DNA of 64,000 bases, taken from positions 3,473,852-3,537,851 of the forward strand of contig OZ026550.1 of the NCBI GenBank assembly GCA_964020155.1, in the 5' to 3' direction. The notes beneath the pieces are model-generated. The model saw only the letters and a program-made list of their open reading frames with translations. It had not been told where the DNA came from and made no database searches. A program made the position numbers and the translations under genes. Source of the stretch: Chondrilla cf. caribensis (lineage: Eukaryota > Porifera > Demospongiae > Chondrillida > Chondrillidae). Below are positions 1 to 10,170 of this stretch, one piece after another. Position 1 is the first letter of the stretch; each line of letters starts with the position of its first letter.

Positions 1-162
1 TATAAATTCTGTAATGAGAGAGTTACTGTGACTCTAGATTGAGACTTTGGTATTAAATATTTCTTTTGTTTTGAGTTATGTTGTGAATAATATGTAGCTG
101 ATATGCAGATTTTCAATCAAACTTTACCACACTAGGTCTTTGTATCTTACTCATTTTTGCAG
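1..162 (+). other. Intron upstream of GS-like exon (copy 1)
   Basis: AT-rich sequence ending in a pyrimidine-rich run and an AG acceptor at 161-162. It matches 30601-30761, which lies in front of GS copy 2, so the duplicated segment starts to the left of this window. No exon 1 is visible here. Confidence 0.6.
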
Positions 163-1350
163 ACTATGCCTGTAACCATTGACCATCCAGTGGAATCTGT
201 CGGCATTGGTCCCATTGGAGAGGTGCGTCTCATGCCTGACTGGGATACTTTGAGGTTCCTACCTTATGCTAAAGGGCACGCATGTGTGTTGGCCGACATG
301 TACACACTTGAGGGACAGCCTTCCGATCTGTGTCCTAGATACTTTCTGAGAAGAATAATTTCTGAAGCTGCTACGTGTGGACTGACCATAAACACAGGGT
401 TTGAAAGTGAATTTTATCTATTGAAACATGCTAAAGATGGGAAAGGTGTCGAGCCCATTGATTCCACTGTCTATTGTATGTCTTTATCTATGGATCTGAA
501 TTGTGACGTGATGATTGATATTGTTGATGCCCTTATTGAGCAGGGACTGACAATAGAAGCTATACATCCGGAATCAGGTCCAGGACAGCAGGAAGTGGTT
601 GTGCGATATTCCGATCCCATGAAAGCGGCTTACGAGATGATTGTTGTCCGAGAGACAGTAAAGATAATCGCACACAAGCACAACATTGTAGCATCCTTTA
701 TGCCAAAGATTTTTGCAGATCAATCAGGAAATGGTAACCACATTCACTTCAGTGTGAACGATAAAGAAGGCAGGAATCTTGTTCCTTCTGAAGCCAATTC
801 TAAGGAATTGTCCCCTATTGCTCAGCACTTTGTTGCAGGTATTCTGGAGCACATGCCTGCTCTGATGGCCATCACCGTACCTACTACCAACTCCTTCAGG
901 CGCATAGTACCTTCTGCTTGGAGTGGAGCATTCCAGTGCTGGGGTTATGAGAATCGGGAGTGCATCATTCGAGTTCCTAGGAATCCACATGCACCTCGTG
1001 TGACTCACTTTGAGGTGAAGACAATAGATTGTGCGTCCAACCCTTATTTGGCAATTGGTGCTTTGATTGCTGCTGGTATTGACGGGGTCAAGCGTAAACT
1101 CACACCTCCACCTCCCGTGGACAAGGACCCTGGTATCATGACAGAAGACGAGCGGCAGAAGTTGAATATCCGTGCTCTTCCGAAGAGTCTTGATGAATCC
1201 ATCAAAGCCTTGAAGAGTGATGATGTCTTACTGGGTGCCCTTCAGCCCACTCTAGCCAAAGTCCTCCTGGGGATCAAAGAGACTGAATTTGAAGAAATGA
1301 AGAAAATGGCATTGGAACAGGAAGTGGACTTGCTACTGCAGCGTTTCTGA
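163..1350 (+). CDS. Glutamine synthetase-like protein (lengsin/GlnA-type), exon 2, copy 1
   Basis: This exon encodes 395 residues of a class I-type glutamine synthetase-like protein; members ligate ammonia or an amine to glutamate, while some animal relatives such as lengsin have lost activity. Visible motifs are FESEFYLL (a metal-binding Glu region), GPGQQEVVVRY, the HIHFS ATP/glutamate loop, NSFRRIVP and RVPRN. The C-terminal part contains NPYLAIGALIAAG, as in GlnA. The reading frame is open from the acceptor at 161-162 to the TGA at 1348-1350, and the exon starts in phase 0. The N-terminal beta-grasp part should come from an exon left of the window, as shown by copy 3 (39275-39442). The usual Arg near the FEVK motif is Lys here, so activity is uncertain. 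Family identity is firm; whether the gene is complete cannot be seen. Confidence 0.85.
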   Translation, partial: TMPVTIDHPVESVGIGPIGEVRLMPDWDTLRFLPYAKGHACVLADMYTLEGQPSDLCPRYFLRRIISEAATCGLTINTGFESEFYLLKHAKDGKGVEPIDSTVYCMSLSMDLNCDVMIDIVDALIEQGLTIEAIHPESGPGQQEVVVRYSDPMKAAYEMIVVRETVKIIAHKHNIVASFMPKIFADQSGNGNHIHFSVNDKEGRNLVPSEANSKELSPIAQHFVAGILEHMPALMAITVPTTNSFRRIVPSAWSGAFQCWGYENRECIIRVPRNPHAPRVTHFEVKTIDCASNPYLAIGALIAAGIDGVKRKLTPPPPVDKDPGIMTEDERQKLNIRALPKSLDESIKALKSDDVLLGALQPTLAKVLLGIKETEFEEMKKMALEQEVDLLLQRF

Positions 1351-1387
1351 ACCAGTAGTTAGTCGTGTCATTTGGATTATGCTACGA

Positions 1388-1393
1388 AATAAA
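1388..1393 (+). terminator. Poly(A) signal of GS copy 1
   Basis: AATAAA lies 38 bases after the stop codon. It is also present behind copy 3 but is changed to AATAAC behind copy 2. Confidence 0.6.
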
Positions 1394-2432
1394 ACACATT
1401 TGATTATAATTGTTTTTATTCCATTATTATATTTTATTGCATTAGTTTATTGTCAAAGAACACCTTATGTATAATATATATATTATATATATATATATAT
1501 ATAATACGTACATGCATGCCTGATTATTAATTATCCATTATAAGTTATGAGTATTATTACTACTATGTATGAACTTTAGTGAAATGTTATAGTTTAGTTA
1601 GTTATAATCTTTCAGTTTGAACACACCATGTATAGCCATTACGTAGACCAGCCATGTTCGTATGCATCTATATCTGTATATTATACATGTCTTTTCCAGG
1701 TACAGTGGCAAACGCTTATTCTGCCACAATTGGATTTGAAAAATTCCGGCCTTTATCTGTTTTGTCATAGTAACCAAAAAGTCAATGAACGTCATTAAAT
1801 AGAATCAAAGTTGAGGATATACATAATAATGGAGATAATACTAATAAGAAGCACAGCTCCTACTATAACAAACAGTCAATGGTGAAAATACTGCAGCAAA
1901 GTATATAGTCTGCACTTGAGACTGTGCAGCATATAAAGTGATAAATTGATAAGTGATAAAGTGACACAAATGAGGCGTGGTATATAAATTTAAAGTGTTA
2001 CCTAACACGTGGTATTCAATCAATTGGTGTCAGTACAACAATGGCGGATGGTGGATATGGCGTTTGGCAAATTATATGTATAGTAATTACGTACTAATTA
2101 CAATAAGCGGTTCGGCATAATAAGCGGTGGCATATTAAGTGATGGCATATTAACCGTTTACCACTTTATGTTATATAATTTTATACACATTGTGTTCTTT
2201 ACCTGTCTGTTAGTTGTGTATAATATACATTAGCTATAGTTCATGTTAGTTATAGTAGAATTTGGTATTATTCATCATTATTTTTAAAATGATATAATAA
2301 TTATAATGAATAACAATAATAAAAATAAAAGTACTGAGTGATGAAATAATATAATAGTAATGATGATGTCACAGTATTAATGTGATGTTTATATTGGAGG
2401 GATGCAGACCTTGGTTACACATTGAGATATCC
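1394..2432. repeat. 3' flank of GS copy 1, duplicated at 31.95-33.24 kb
   Basis: There is no coding exon I can support. The stretch includes a TA run (about 1478-1502) and blocks closely matching 32375-33240, for example the segment starting near 1622 against 32514. Near 2100-2160 it carries a short repeat built of GGCATAATAAGCGGT-like units that also occurs near 32990-33050. Confidence 0.6.
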
Positions 2433-2540
2433 ATGATGGACAATCACTGCTGATTAATGGATCTGGAGCCTCTTAGACAGGTGATTGAAGATCTAAGTAA
2501 ATTATCATTATTTTTATTTATCCTTAAGCTTACAGTAATG

Positions 2541-2573
<33 letters not shown>

Positions 2574-2794
2574 ATAATTATTATTATTATTATTATTATA
2601 GATATAGAACAGCCAAAACTGACACAGAAGCTAGATCAGATATTAGTGCTTGCGGTTTTTGGGGATCACGCTTTGAGAAAATCTTCATGATGGACAATCA
2701 CTGCTGATTAATGGATCTGGAGCCTCTTAGACAGGTGATTGAAGATCTAAGTAAATTATCATTATTTTTATTTATCCTTAAGCTTACAGTAATG

Positions 2795-2827
<33 letters not shown>

Positions 2828-2940
2828 ATAATTATTATTATTATTATTATTATAGATATAGAACAGCCAAAACTGACACAGAAGCTAGATCAGATATTAG
2901 TGCTTGCGGTTTTTGGGGATCACGCTTTGAGAAAATCTTC
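2433..2940. repeat. Perfect 254-bp tandem duplication
   Basis: 2433-2686 and 2687-2940 read as identical, including their ATT/TTA microsatellites of the same length. The unit contains the start of the retroelement relic described next. The identity suggests a very recent event, or an assembly artefact. Confidence 0.85.
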
Positions 2941-3300
2941 ATGGATGTGCATATCTTCAACCCAAATGCTGAATCGTATCGAAATTGCACCCCTGAGACC
3001 TGCTTCAGACGACATGAGCAGGAGAAAAGGCGTCAATATGACCAACGCGTTAGGGAGATCGAACATGCCTCCTTCTCCCCACTCGTCTTCTCAACGTCAG
3101 GAGGGATGGGCAAGTCAACATCAATCGTTTACAAGAGACTTGCTCACCTGATCTCATTGAAGAGAGATGAGTCCTATAACAATGTCATCCGATGGCTCCG
3201 CTGCCGCCTAGGCTTTGCACTTGTCAGATCACAAATTATGTGTTTGAGAGGATGCAGATCTCTCCGCTCTCACAACGACACTGACTGTCCCACATCAATT
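2855..3300 (+). mobile_element. Non-LTR retrotransposon ORF relic (C-terminal part)
   Basis: After a frameshift near 2900 the plus strand reads WGSRFEKIFMDVHIFNPNAE followed by a HEQEKRRQYDQRVREIEHASF-like stretch. This resembles the region downstream of the reverse transcriptase in LINE-like ORFs of invertebrates. It is open only for about 130 codons (2941-3339) and has no intact upstream RT. Family assignment is from memory of the motif; the broken state is seen directly. Confidence 0.6.
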
Positions 3301-3462
3301 GCACAATGTGTGATGGAGGGATGTATCCCTCAAAATTAATTGATCCAACATGTAGGTGCATGGGGTATACATATCAAAATTTGTACATTGTGATAATATT
3401 AATATTTATTATTATATCATATTATCTCACCTATTTAATTTTTATATTTAATTTATTTTATT

Positions 3463-3466
3463 TACC

Positions 3467-3506
<40 letters not shown>

Positions 3507-3540
3507 GTAATTATTATTATTATTATATCTATTTTATTTA

Positions 3541-3585
<45 letters not shown>

Positions 3586-3590
3586 ATAAT
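3463..3590. repeat. (ATT)n microsatellite
   Basis: Long runs of ATT with few interruptions, followed by AT-rich sequence without coding signal up to about 3780. Confidence 0.85.
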
Positions 3591-3820
3591 TAACAATAAT
3601 TAAAATAGAGTAACAAAGCACAAAAATAAATAATATATAACATATGATATAATTAAAAATGAACAATCATTACAATAATTAAACACAGTTACTAATAAAG
3701 CAACATCCAAGAGCATGCATGAGAGAATTAATCTATATGTATGCCTTGGCTGGTCATTGAATTAAATTAAACAAACAAGATTAGAGTCAACATCCACCAC
3801 ATTCATTATTGATGATTACA

Positions 3821-3927
3821 GGAGAATCATGGTTACAGTTAAATTTTTGTTCCCCAATTTAAATTCTGGTTGCTCTGATAGAGCTGATGATCTTAATAGA
3901 AAGAAGCTTAATCGACATCTTATCCAG
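3821..3927 (+). CDS. Candidate exon, unknown protein
   Basis: An AG acceptor (TGATTACAG) is followed by an ATG at 3829 and 33 open codons (MVTVKFLFPNLNSGC...RHLIQ) ending at a GTAATC donor after 3927. A paralogous stretch at 33597-33703 has in-frame stops, so at least one copy is dead. No family recognised. It could be the remnant of a transposon-borne gene. Confidence 0.25.
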
Positions 3928-4009
3928 GTAATCACCTGAAAATATTCTTTGTTCTTTTCTGCAATTATGTTAGCCAATCTCCGTTAGCCTGTTGATCTTC
4001 CCATCCCAC

Positions 4010-4203
4010 CAGTGATTGAAAACAAAGAGAGAGAATGAGCCCATCTCAATATCTCCATGCAATTCACTAGTCATAATGTCGTCTTTTATCCTTATTTTGA
4101 CTTCAGTCATGGCTGTAGGAGGCACTCCAGGTGGTCCGGTTTTGGCTAAACCAATATTAGCAAGGGCATCTTTTTTACTTTGAAAAAGTTCATTATTACT
4201 GTT
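4010..4203 (-). CDS. Candidate exon, unknown protein
   Basis: On the minus strand an AG acceptor before 4203 opens 64 codons (reading ...KDALANIGLAKTGPPGVPP... then MTEVKIRIKDD...) to a GTGGGA donor next to 4010. Its low-coordinate end is shared with the duplicated flank near 33780-33810. The start is only open in phase 0 and does not join directly to the candidate exon at 5358-5482. No family recognised. Confidence 0.3.
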
Positions 4204-4449
4204 CTAAGAATGAAAATTCTATCAAATGTATTTGTAACTATACTATTTTTGGATTACACTATTCAGTATGGTAAGTATGGAAAAGAAGAAGGAATTATAA
4301 CTCACAATTTACAACTATCATGTTAGTAAGTTTCTCGGAAGATACGGAGATAATTGTCTTCCCCAACTATGCATAACGAAAACAAAGATTTCCAGACGCG
4401 TACGCATGATGAAATGATACATTTATGTATAGACACGAATTTCCTGCAG

Positions 4450-4575
4450 CTGCCGTAGAATGATTGAATTTGTTATGGAGAAGGACTTAATTCCCAGTAC
4501 TCCCCATCAACCAAAGAATTTTAAGTTTCCCAAGAGATCGTTTGGAAAGAATAAAACATCATTCACTTTTATTAT
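4450..4575 (+). mobile_element. hAT-like TTF-type zinc finger N-terminal fragment
   Basis: After a CTGCAG acceptor, 40 codons read CRRMIEFVMEKDLIPSTPHQ followed by PKNFKFPKRSFGKNK. The FKFPKRSFGK signature resembles the segment just before the TTF zinc finger in hAT transposase and ZMYM-type genes. The finger itself is not present downstream, so this is a fragment. The assignment is from motif memory only. Confidence 0.35.
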
Positions 4576-4689
4576 TATTATCATATTACCAACTGTATCC
4601 TTATGATAATATTATCTTTATATCACCCAACGTTTATTATATATAATGATAATAATAAAAATTACTGCTGACCTTAAAAATGCATCAGC

Positions 4690-4830
4690 CTCAGGCACTC
4701 ATCCAAATGAATAATACTAATAGCTCGCCCAACCTACATACACCAGACTAATATATGCTGTGGCATACTGGGTCCGTGGGTGTGTATGGTATGTGGAAGG
4801 CCTCGTTGGACAAAAGTAACATGAGAAATA
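4690..4830 (-). pseudogene. Decayed third copy of the glycosyltransferase 5' region
   Basis: This stretch aligns with 9680-9805 and 25950-26065, the promoter and first codons of the two glycosyltransferase-like genes. Shared landmarks are CATCCAAATGAATA, GGGTCCGTGGGTG and CCTCGTTGGACA. It has many substitutions and gaps, and no ORF follows it. It marks an older duplication of this locus. Confidence 0.6.
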
Positions 4831-5357
4831 GATTCTTAATCAAACTACATGTGGAAGTCAATTGAAAATCGATTTTGCACATTTCTTTCTTCTGAGACGT
4901 TCCAAAGTTTTCTGAAACAATTAGAATACCAATAGATCAAAAATATATCATCGATCAAGTATGAAATTGATTTGCAAATTCACTACAAAATCAAACCGAA
5001 AATCATTTTCTGCAACCCCTTCAAGTTGCTTAGTTGCTTACATGGTCTATTGTACATCATTTATTGGATCATGCAACTTACCTGCATGTGTTGTGTCAGA
5101 AACTATGAAACAACCGGTATTATGTTCATGGTTCATGTAGAATCTTTGCTTATAATAGTTTTTTCCCTATTATAAAATTATGAAAACTGACATGTACATG
5201 CACATATTAAACCAGGATTATTAAGTGTAATAATGTACTGTTGCATTTACACACATGCATACATGATAATTAGGTTGCATGCGTATGCACAAAGGACTCA
5301 ATGATGTTACAAAATGACTCAAAAGCCCGTTTTCTTGACATATCAATCCACAGATAC

Positions 5358-5644
5358 TGTTGTTTGAGTGAAATTCCACTACTTCTTGATTGGTAATGAT
5401 ATTGCTAACTCCTTCCAGAACCACTGTGGTGTCTTCAATTGCTGATGACACTTCATCCAAGTCGATAGTCACTCCAGTCATTCTAAATAAGGTACATCAA
5501 TCATAATGCTTATAATAGACATGCACATGCATAGTAGCATAATTCTCACATTCCAATCACTGAATTGTGCATTTGATCTACATTGCTTATTGCATGGAGT
5601 ATCCAAAGTTGTTGTGAGTTCTGTTACGTTCTGTGCCCAGCCAT
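5358..5644 (-). CDS. Candidate two-exon gene start, unknown protein
   Basis: A short first exon (5644-5628, ATG, MAGHR plus two bases, donor GTAACA) fits in phase with an exon at 5482-5358 (acceptor TTATTTAG, donor GTATCT). Together they read MAGHRTMTGVTIDLDEVSS and continue for about 28 residues. The phase match is a point in favour. There is no recognisable domain and no firm continuation downstream, so this may be chance. Confidence 0.3.
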
Positions 5645-5699
5645 GGTTAGCCCGCCCATGTCAAAATATAATAGCTTTAATTTGGTGGAACTATCGTGC

Positions 5700-6312
5700 A
5701 AACACCGTTGGTCACTAGATTATTACTGTGCACCAGGCCTCTACATTGCTAGTATGCTTGCTGGCTGACAACTAAAATACACTTGGTTAAATAGAACACG
5801 CATAAGCCACACAAGTTAACTGACAGGGTATTGATAAAGAAATGAATGCATACAAATAACATCACTCAAGACAAATTGTAAACAATCACTTAAGAATCAC
5901 TTACATAGAGACTGTGACCTATTCTCCATACTAACAGTGATCACCAACATGAGTGTGTTGAGGTGATGTATACTAACCTGGCTATATACCAATCCTTATC
6001 TGCAGGTTCTCCACCAAACAAGAGATTGGCACTGACCGCAAATGATTTTTGGGTCCCCTATAAGAGCATATATTTGGAAGTGTTAATGTTGCCAGAAGCA
6101 GGGGAAATTGAGATGTACAACCCCAATCCAAGTACATTCTTACATAGATGCCCATGTACATAATCTGAGCATGTACATACATGAGCATATGCCTACTTAG
6201 GAATGTACATCCTAATTTTACACATTGTGGTACAAGAGCACTTCAGCTGAAGAAGTATAGGTTCAGAGGATGAACTGGAAGATTCAAAGCAGGTTTATGT
6301 GGAGAGTGAAGT
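5700..6312. other. No gene seen
   Basis: AT-rich sequence with short open frames on both strands that lack splice signals or family likeness. Confidence 0.5.
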
Positions 6313-6323
6313 TGTGTGTGTGT

Positions 6324-6368
<45 letters not shown>

Positions 6369-6390
6369 CGTGCGTGTGTGTGCGTACGTG

Positions 6391-6474
<84 letters not shown>
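6313..6474. repeat. (GT)n microsatellite with GC and TAC interruptions
   Basis: A run of about 160 bases of GT with a few GCGTGC and TACGTG interruptions. The long Cys-Val or Thr-His frames across it are artefacts. Confidence 0.95.
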
Positions 6475-6729
6475 GCATGTGTGTTGGTGTGTGTAGGTAT
6501 GTGGGTGGGAATGCATACATACATCAATGTAAACATGCATGCTAGTTTGGGTGGGTCCAGTCAGGCCTCAACATTCTAGCGTTTTTATAATTATAGTCTC
6601 TTTGTAACAGCATCTCTTGTGGGTACAGACGTAGTCTGTCCAAAATTGTATTGGATACATTAACAAACTGGTTATATGTTTTTAACACCATGTAAAGTAG
6701 GAAACCAAGGGTGATGTTGTAAAGAGGCT

Positions 6730-6885
6730 TGACTGTCTTCTTTAACAAAAGGACACAGTATATGATGTTGTATAGCATTTTATAGCCTGTTGTATGACAT
6801 TGTATAACATTGTAAACCATTGTATAACATGTTGTACATCCGTCATTGTATGAACTTGTATAACATTGTATTGTGCATTGTTATT
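6730..6885. repeat. Imperfect TTGTATAACA short repeats
   Basis: Ten or so degenerate repeats of a TTGTATAACAT-like unit, in direct order. Nothing coding. Confidence 0.5.
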
Positions 6886-6895
6886 TGAAGGAGAC

Positions 6896-7100
6896 ATGGA
6901 CCACATCCCTGACTGTGATATGCTGCATATTCGAGGATGAACCTCAATTCCATGCATATGACATTTTGAGACGCTGGATTGAAGACGGAGTGGTGGAGCC
7001 TAATGATTGTGTGTCAGAGGAAACTAAGAAAAAAGACGAAAGCGTCAAGCTTGTTGGGAGAAAGAAGCTTCGATCAGAGGTGGAAGAGATATATATATAA
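6896..7100 (+). other. Short unassigned open frame
   Basis: Codons reading FEDEPQFHAYDILRRWIEDG then VVEPNDCVSEETKKKDESV and a basic tail end in a TAA at 7098-7100. The composition looks protein-like rather than repeat-like. An acceptor-like AG precedes the GAGACATGG. No family recognised; it could be a retroelement remnant. Confidence 0.2.
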
Positions 7101-7132
7101 AAAAGAGGTTAGAGCATATAATGGTCATAAAG

Positions 7133-7133
<1 letters not shown>

Positions 7134-7220
<87 letters not shown>

Positions 7221-7229
7221 CTGTGTGTG

Positions 7230-7281
<52 letters not shown>
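7134..7281. repeat. (GT)n microsatellite
   Basis: About 150 bases of GT with a TATCTG and a GCATG interruption; degenerate GT continues to about 7330. Confidence 0.95.
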
Positions 7282-7283
<2 letters not shown>

Positions 7284-7524
7284 AGTGTATCTGTGCATGT
7301 GGGAGATGAGTGTGGGTGAGTGTATGTGTAGAGAGTATGATGGATGAGTGTGAGGGATGTGTACATGCAAATATGAATGTATGTGAGCAAAGACATAATT
7401 TCACAAATGGGTAGGGTACCTTTCCGGGTTTCCGACATATAGTTACTCCACTGCAGTTTGTTGACTTTTAAGTGAATAAACTATTAGTATTTAGCCATTT
7501 CCAGTTTCAAAGTTTATTTGTTCT

Positions 7525-7604
7525 CTGTAGTCTCTTAAAAGAATAACAAGGAAAAGGACAAACTTTCTGTAGTCTCTTAAAAGAATTACAAGGAAAAGGA
7601 CAAA
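7525..7604. repeat. 42-bp tandem duplication
   Basis: Two adjacent copies starting CTGTAGTCTCTTAAAAGAAT, at 7525 and 7567, with one difference. Confidence 0.8.
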
Positions 7605-7796
7605 TAGGAATGGTGTCATTGTCATTCAATTGTATGTCCTGTTTCTGTACCTGTAACACCCTCACATGATAATTGCAATAGCAGCATCTCCTTAGGGAGA
7701 AGAATGGCCATGATGGTGGGATGTTTATCTGTTACATGTTGATCAGTGTGAAGTAATCCTCATAATGCTCATCTTTACACGGTATATGCTCTGCAG

Positions 7797-7988
7797 CAGA
7801 CTTTTCACAACAAGTGCAGAGTTCTGAGCTCCTTCAAGGAGGTAACCCTCCTACAACAGACAGACATTGGTAAGGGTGTTATACCTATGTATACATCCTC
7901 TGTTCTTCAGGACCACTCCCCAGCTGTGAGGAAATGGCTGTCCTTATTCCACATGGCCAAGTCACCAACCCTGATGATGACTTGTGCA
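7797..7988 (+). CDS. Candidate pair of exons, unknown protein
   Basis: An exon at 7797-7869 (acceptor CTCTGCAG, donor GTAAGG) joins in phase to 7911-7988 (acceptor GTTCTTCAG, donor GTATAT). The intron is only 41 bases. The joined frame reads QTFHNKCRVLSSFKEVTLLQ, then QTDIGPLPSCEEM and AVLIPHGQVTNPDDDLC. The clean splice sites and phase match support it. There is no recognised family and no further exon found. Confidence 0.3.
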
Positions 7989-8341
7989 GTATATTATATA
8001 CATGTGGTCGTCTATACTTGCACAATGTCATGTTAAAAGATACATGCATATAATGCAATTTATAAAGTATGGATAATTAATGATATTCATTGAGAGGGAT
8101 GTCTGCACATAAAGAGACGTATCGCATGATGCACTGATCGTCCTTTGGTGGTGATTGCAGTGTGTCAGAAATCGACAACTGCAAATGCCATAACAGCGAA
8201 AATGGTTAACTAATTAAATAATGAATTTAGTTTAGGTATAGTTGGCTTGGAATACTCGTGGAGTGTAGTCTACTGCATGTCACTCAGTGAAAGTTATGAT
8301 AGTACAGCTACATACATGAATAAATGTTATAGTAAGCTAAG

Positions 8342-9650
8342 TTATAAATTTATGTAATGAGAGGGCTCTACAAATGGACAGATATGAATTGCTACATTTG
8401 TAAATCCATTGATGAAATTCAATGTTCTGTGCAAAAAAGTGGCTCGAGACATGATGGCCACTTCAGCTGCTGTCTGGATTTCTACTTTTAACTTATCGGC
8501 GACACTGATGTGGTCCACATGTACTGGTTTTCCAGGGATGGATATCACCTTCCCAGAGTAATGTGCTTGAGCCCACGATTTGACCTTTTCTGAATCACAA
8601 CAAAGCACAACAGGAACATGAATTCCCAATTGTTCACTCTTATGTATAGCATGATTCAAAATGACTTCCCACTGTTGAGGGTGAATAGCAAAATGGTTTC
8701 CCTCATTAAGAGTTCCCAGAAAACCTGATCTGATGTTCGCCACCCCATATTCCTTAATGTCAGACATGTTCATTTCCTTCATAATCTGTTCTGCTTTCTC
8801 TAACACAGGCGGACTGAATTGAAACAAATAGCGAACAAACAGACCATGAATTGAGTCAGGTAATATTGGAGTTTTACCCCAAGTTGCATTCATTAAGATC
8901 TGATACCTCTTATTCTCCTGGAATTTTGCTGTAAGCAACTGGTGCAACTCTACAAAACCATTAAAGACAATATTGGTTTTGATTCTGACGTGACGATGCT
9001 CCAAGCTGGTTATATATGAATTTCTCAATAAGGTTGGCTCTTTGGTTTTTCGAAGAGCCCGTCATCATCATGGTCACAGATCCCGTCGACAGATTTGAGA
9101 GTTTATCCACTAGGGCTTGATCCACGTTCCAGTCAATCGCTGCAGGTTCAAATATATTGTTCTGGCGTTCGACCTCAAACGGTTGTCTCCACTGTACGAG
9201 TAACAGTCTATTCGAAATCATGGCGAGCATGAGAGAAAATCCGATACTCCGAACTCTGTCCCCAAGTCCGCCGCACCAGGCGTCACAGTACCATGTTAAC
9301 GTTCGGATCTTCTCGACGTTCCCTTCGAGTAGGAGCTTCCGCCAACGAATGTGTTGTTGTCGGTATGATAACAAAAGTTGAGCTAAATGAGTTGTAGTAG
9401 CGCTATCAAATTTTAAATAAGGAACAGATGTGGAGTTGTTCGGCCGACATTTGGGATCTTTTGGGGAGGTAAGTTCTAACAGTTCTTCCAATATTTCTTG
9501 TTTCTTCGCGGATTCACCTTTGGCCACTAACGATGGATCGGAGCTCGTCAACCAATCTAGTGTACGGTAGTTATAGGTAACCATTGAAATCACTGCTAAT
9601 ACAACGAAAATCATTATACTTAAAATGCACCGCTTCCCGTATCCAAGCAT
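8342..9650 (-). pseudogene. Glycosyltransferase-like gene, frameshifted copy
   Basis: Close paralogue of the intact gene at 24616-25914: the same type II membrane layout and the same GGLGDRVRSIG motif. A four-base TATA insertion at about 9010-9017 shifts the frame after LIEKFI, giving a stop 17 codons later; the original frame continues as an open stretch to 8342. Near the 3' end there is also a 6-base in-frame insertion (RTLNFING against RTFING). Otherwise the two copies differ by few substitutions, so the break looks recent. The start is taken at the internal ATG (9650), for the reason given for the intact copy. Confidence 0.8.
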
Positions 9651-9720
9651 TATTAGTGGTGACTTTACATCAACCTTACAGACACCCATCCAAATGAATA
9701 TCATCAAAGTTCTGTCGGTC

Positions 9721-9726
9721 TATATA
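9721..9726 (-). promoter_or_regulatory. TATA box of the glycosyltransferase pseudogene
   Basis: TATATA lies 71 bases upstream of the chosen ATG, within a GC-richer block conserved in all copies of this 5' region. Confidence 0.4.
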
Positions 9727-9826
9727 CGCCGTGGCCTACCACCTACGGGGGTCCTTGGGTGCGTATGGAATTCGAACGCGCCTCGTTGGACATACGTAAT
9801 TTACAAAATAGAGTGTAGGCTAAATC

Positions 9827-9935
9827 GACTTCCGGTGGTCACATGCAGTAGAGAGCAAGTGAAGGAAGTTGGCCACACTATGTTCAATAACACAATAAGG
9901 GTTTCTTGCTGTGTTTGATTCATCTTTGTTCAGCC
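9827..9935 (-). repeat. Upstream flank of glycosyltransferase, one of three copies
   Basis: The block starting CGACTTCCGGTGGTCACATG recurs at about 21847-21960 and 26098-26215. Here it ends by direct fusion to a GS exon fragment. Confidence 0.7.
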
Positions 9936-10069
9936 AACATACAAGGCTTAGCGTGTCCTTTAGCATAAGGTAGGAAACTCAAAGTATCCCAGTCAGGCAT
10001 GAGACGCACCTCTCCAATGGGACCAATGCCGACAGATTCCACTGGATGGTCGATGGTTACAGGAAGTGT
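9936..10069 (-). pseudogene. Truncated GS-like exon 2 fragment
   Basis: From the acceptor (TTTTTACAG) the minus strand reads TLPVTIDHPVESVGIGPIGE and on to LPYAKGHA, then loses homology at about 9936, after roughly 40 codons. The intron side (10070-10170) also matches the flank of GS copy 3 (36007-36133). Only the first tenth of the exon survives. Confidence 0.8.
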
Positions 10070-10170
10070 CTGTAAAAACAAATAGAGACAACACTACTGT
10101 TCAGTGTGACCTTACACATTGAATACAAATTGCACTGCAAAGCTCCTACTCTTTCCTGAGTTATTATGCG

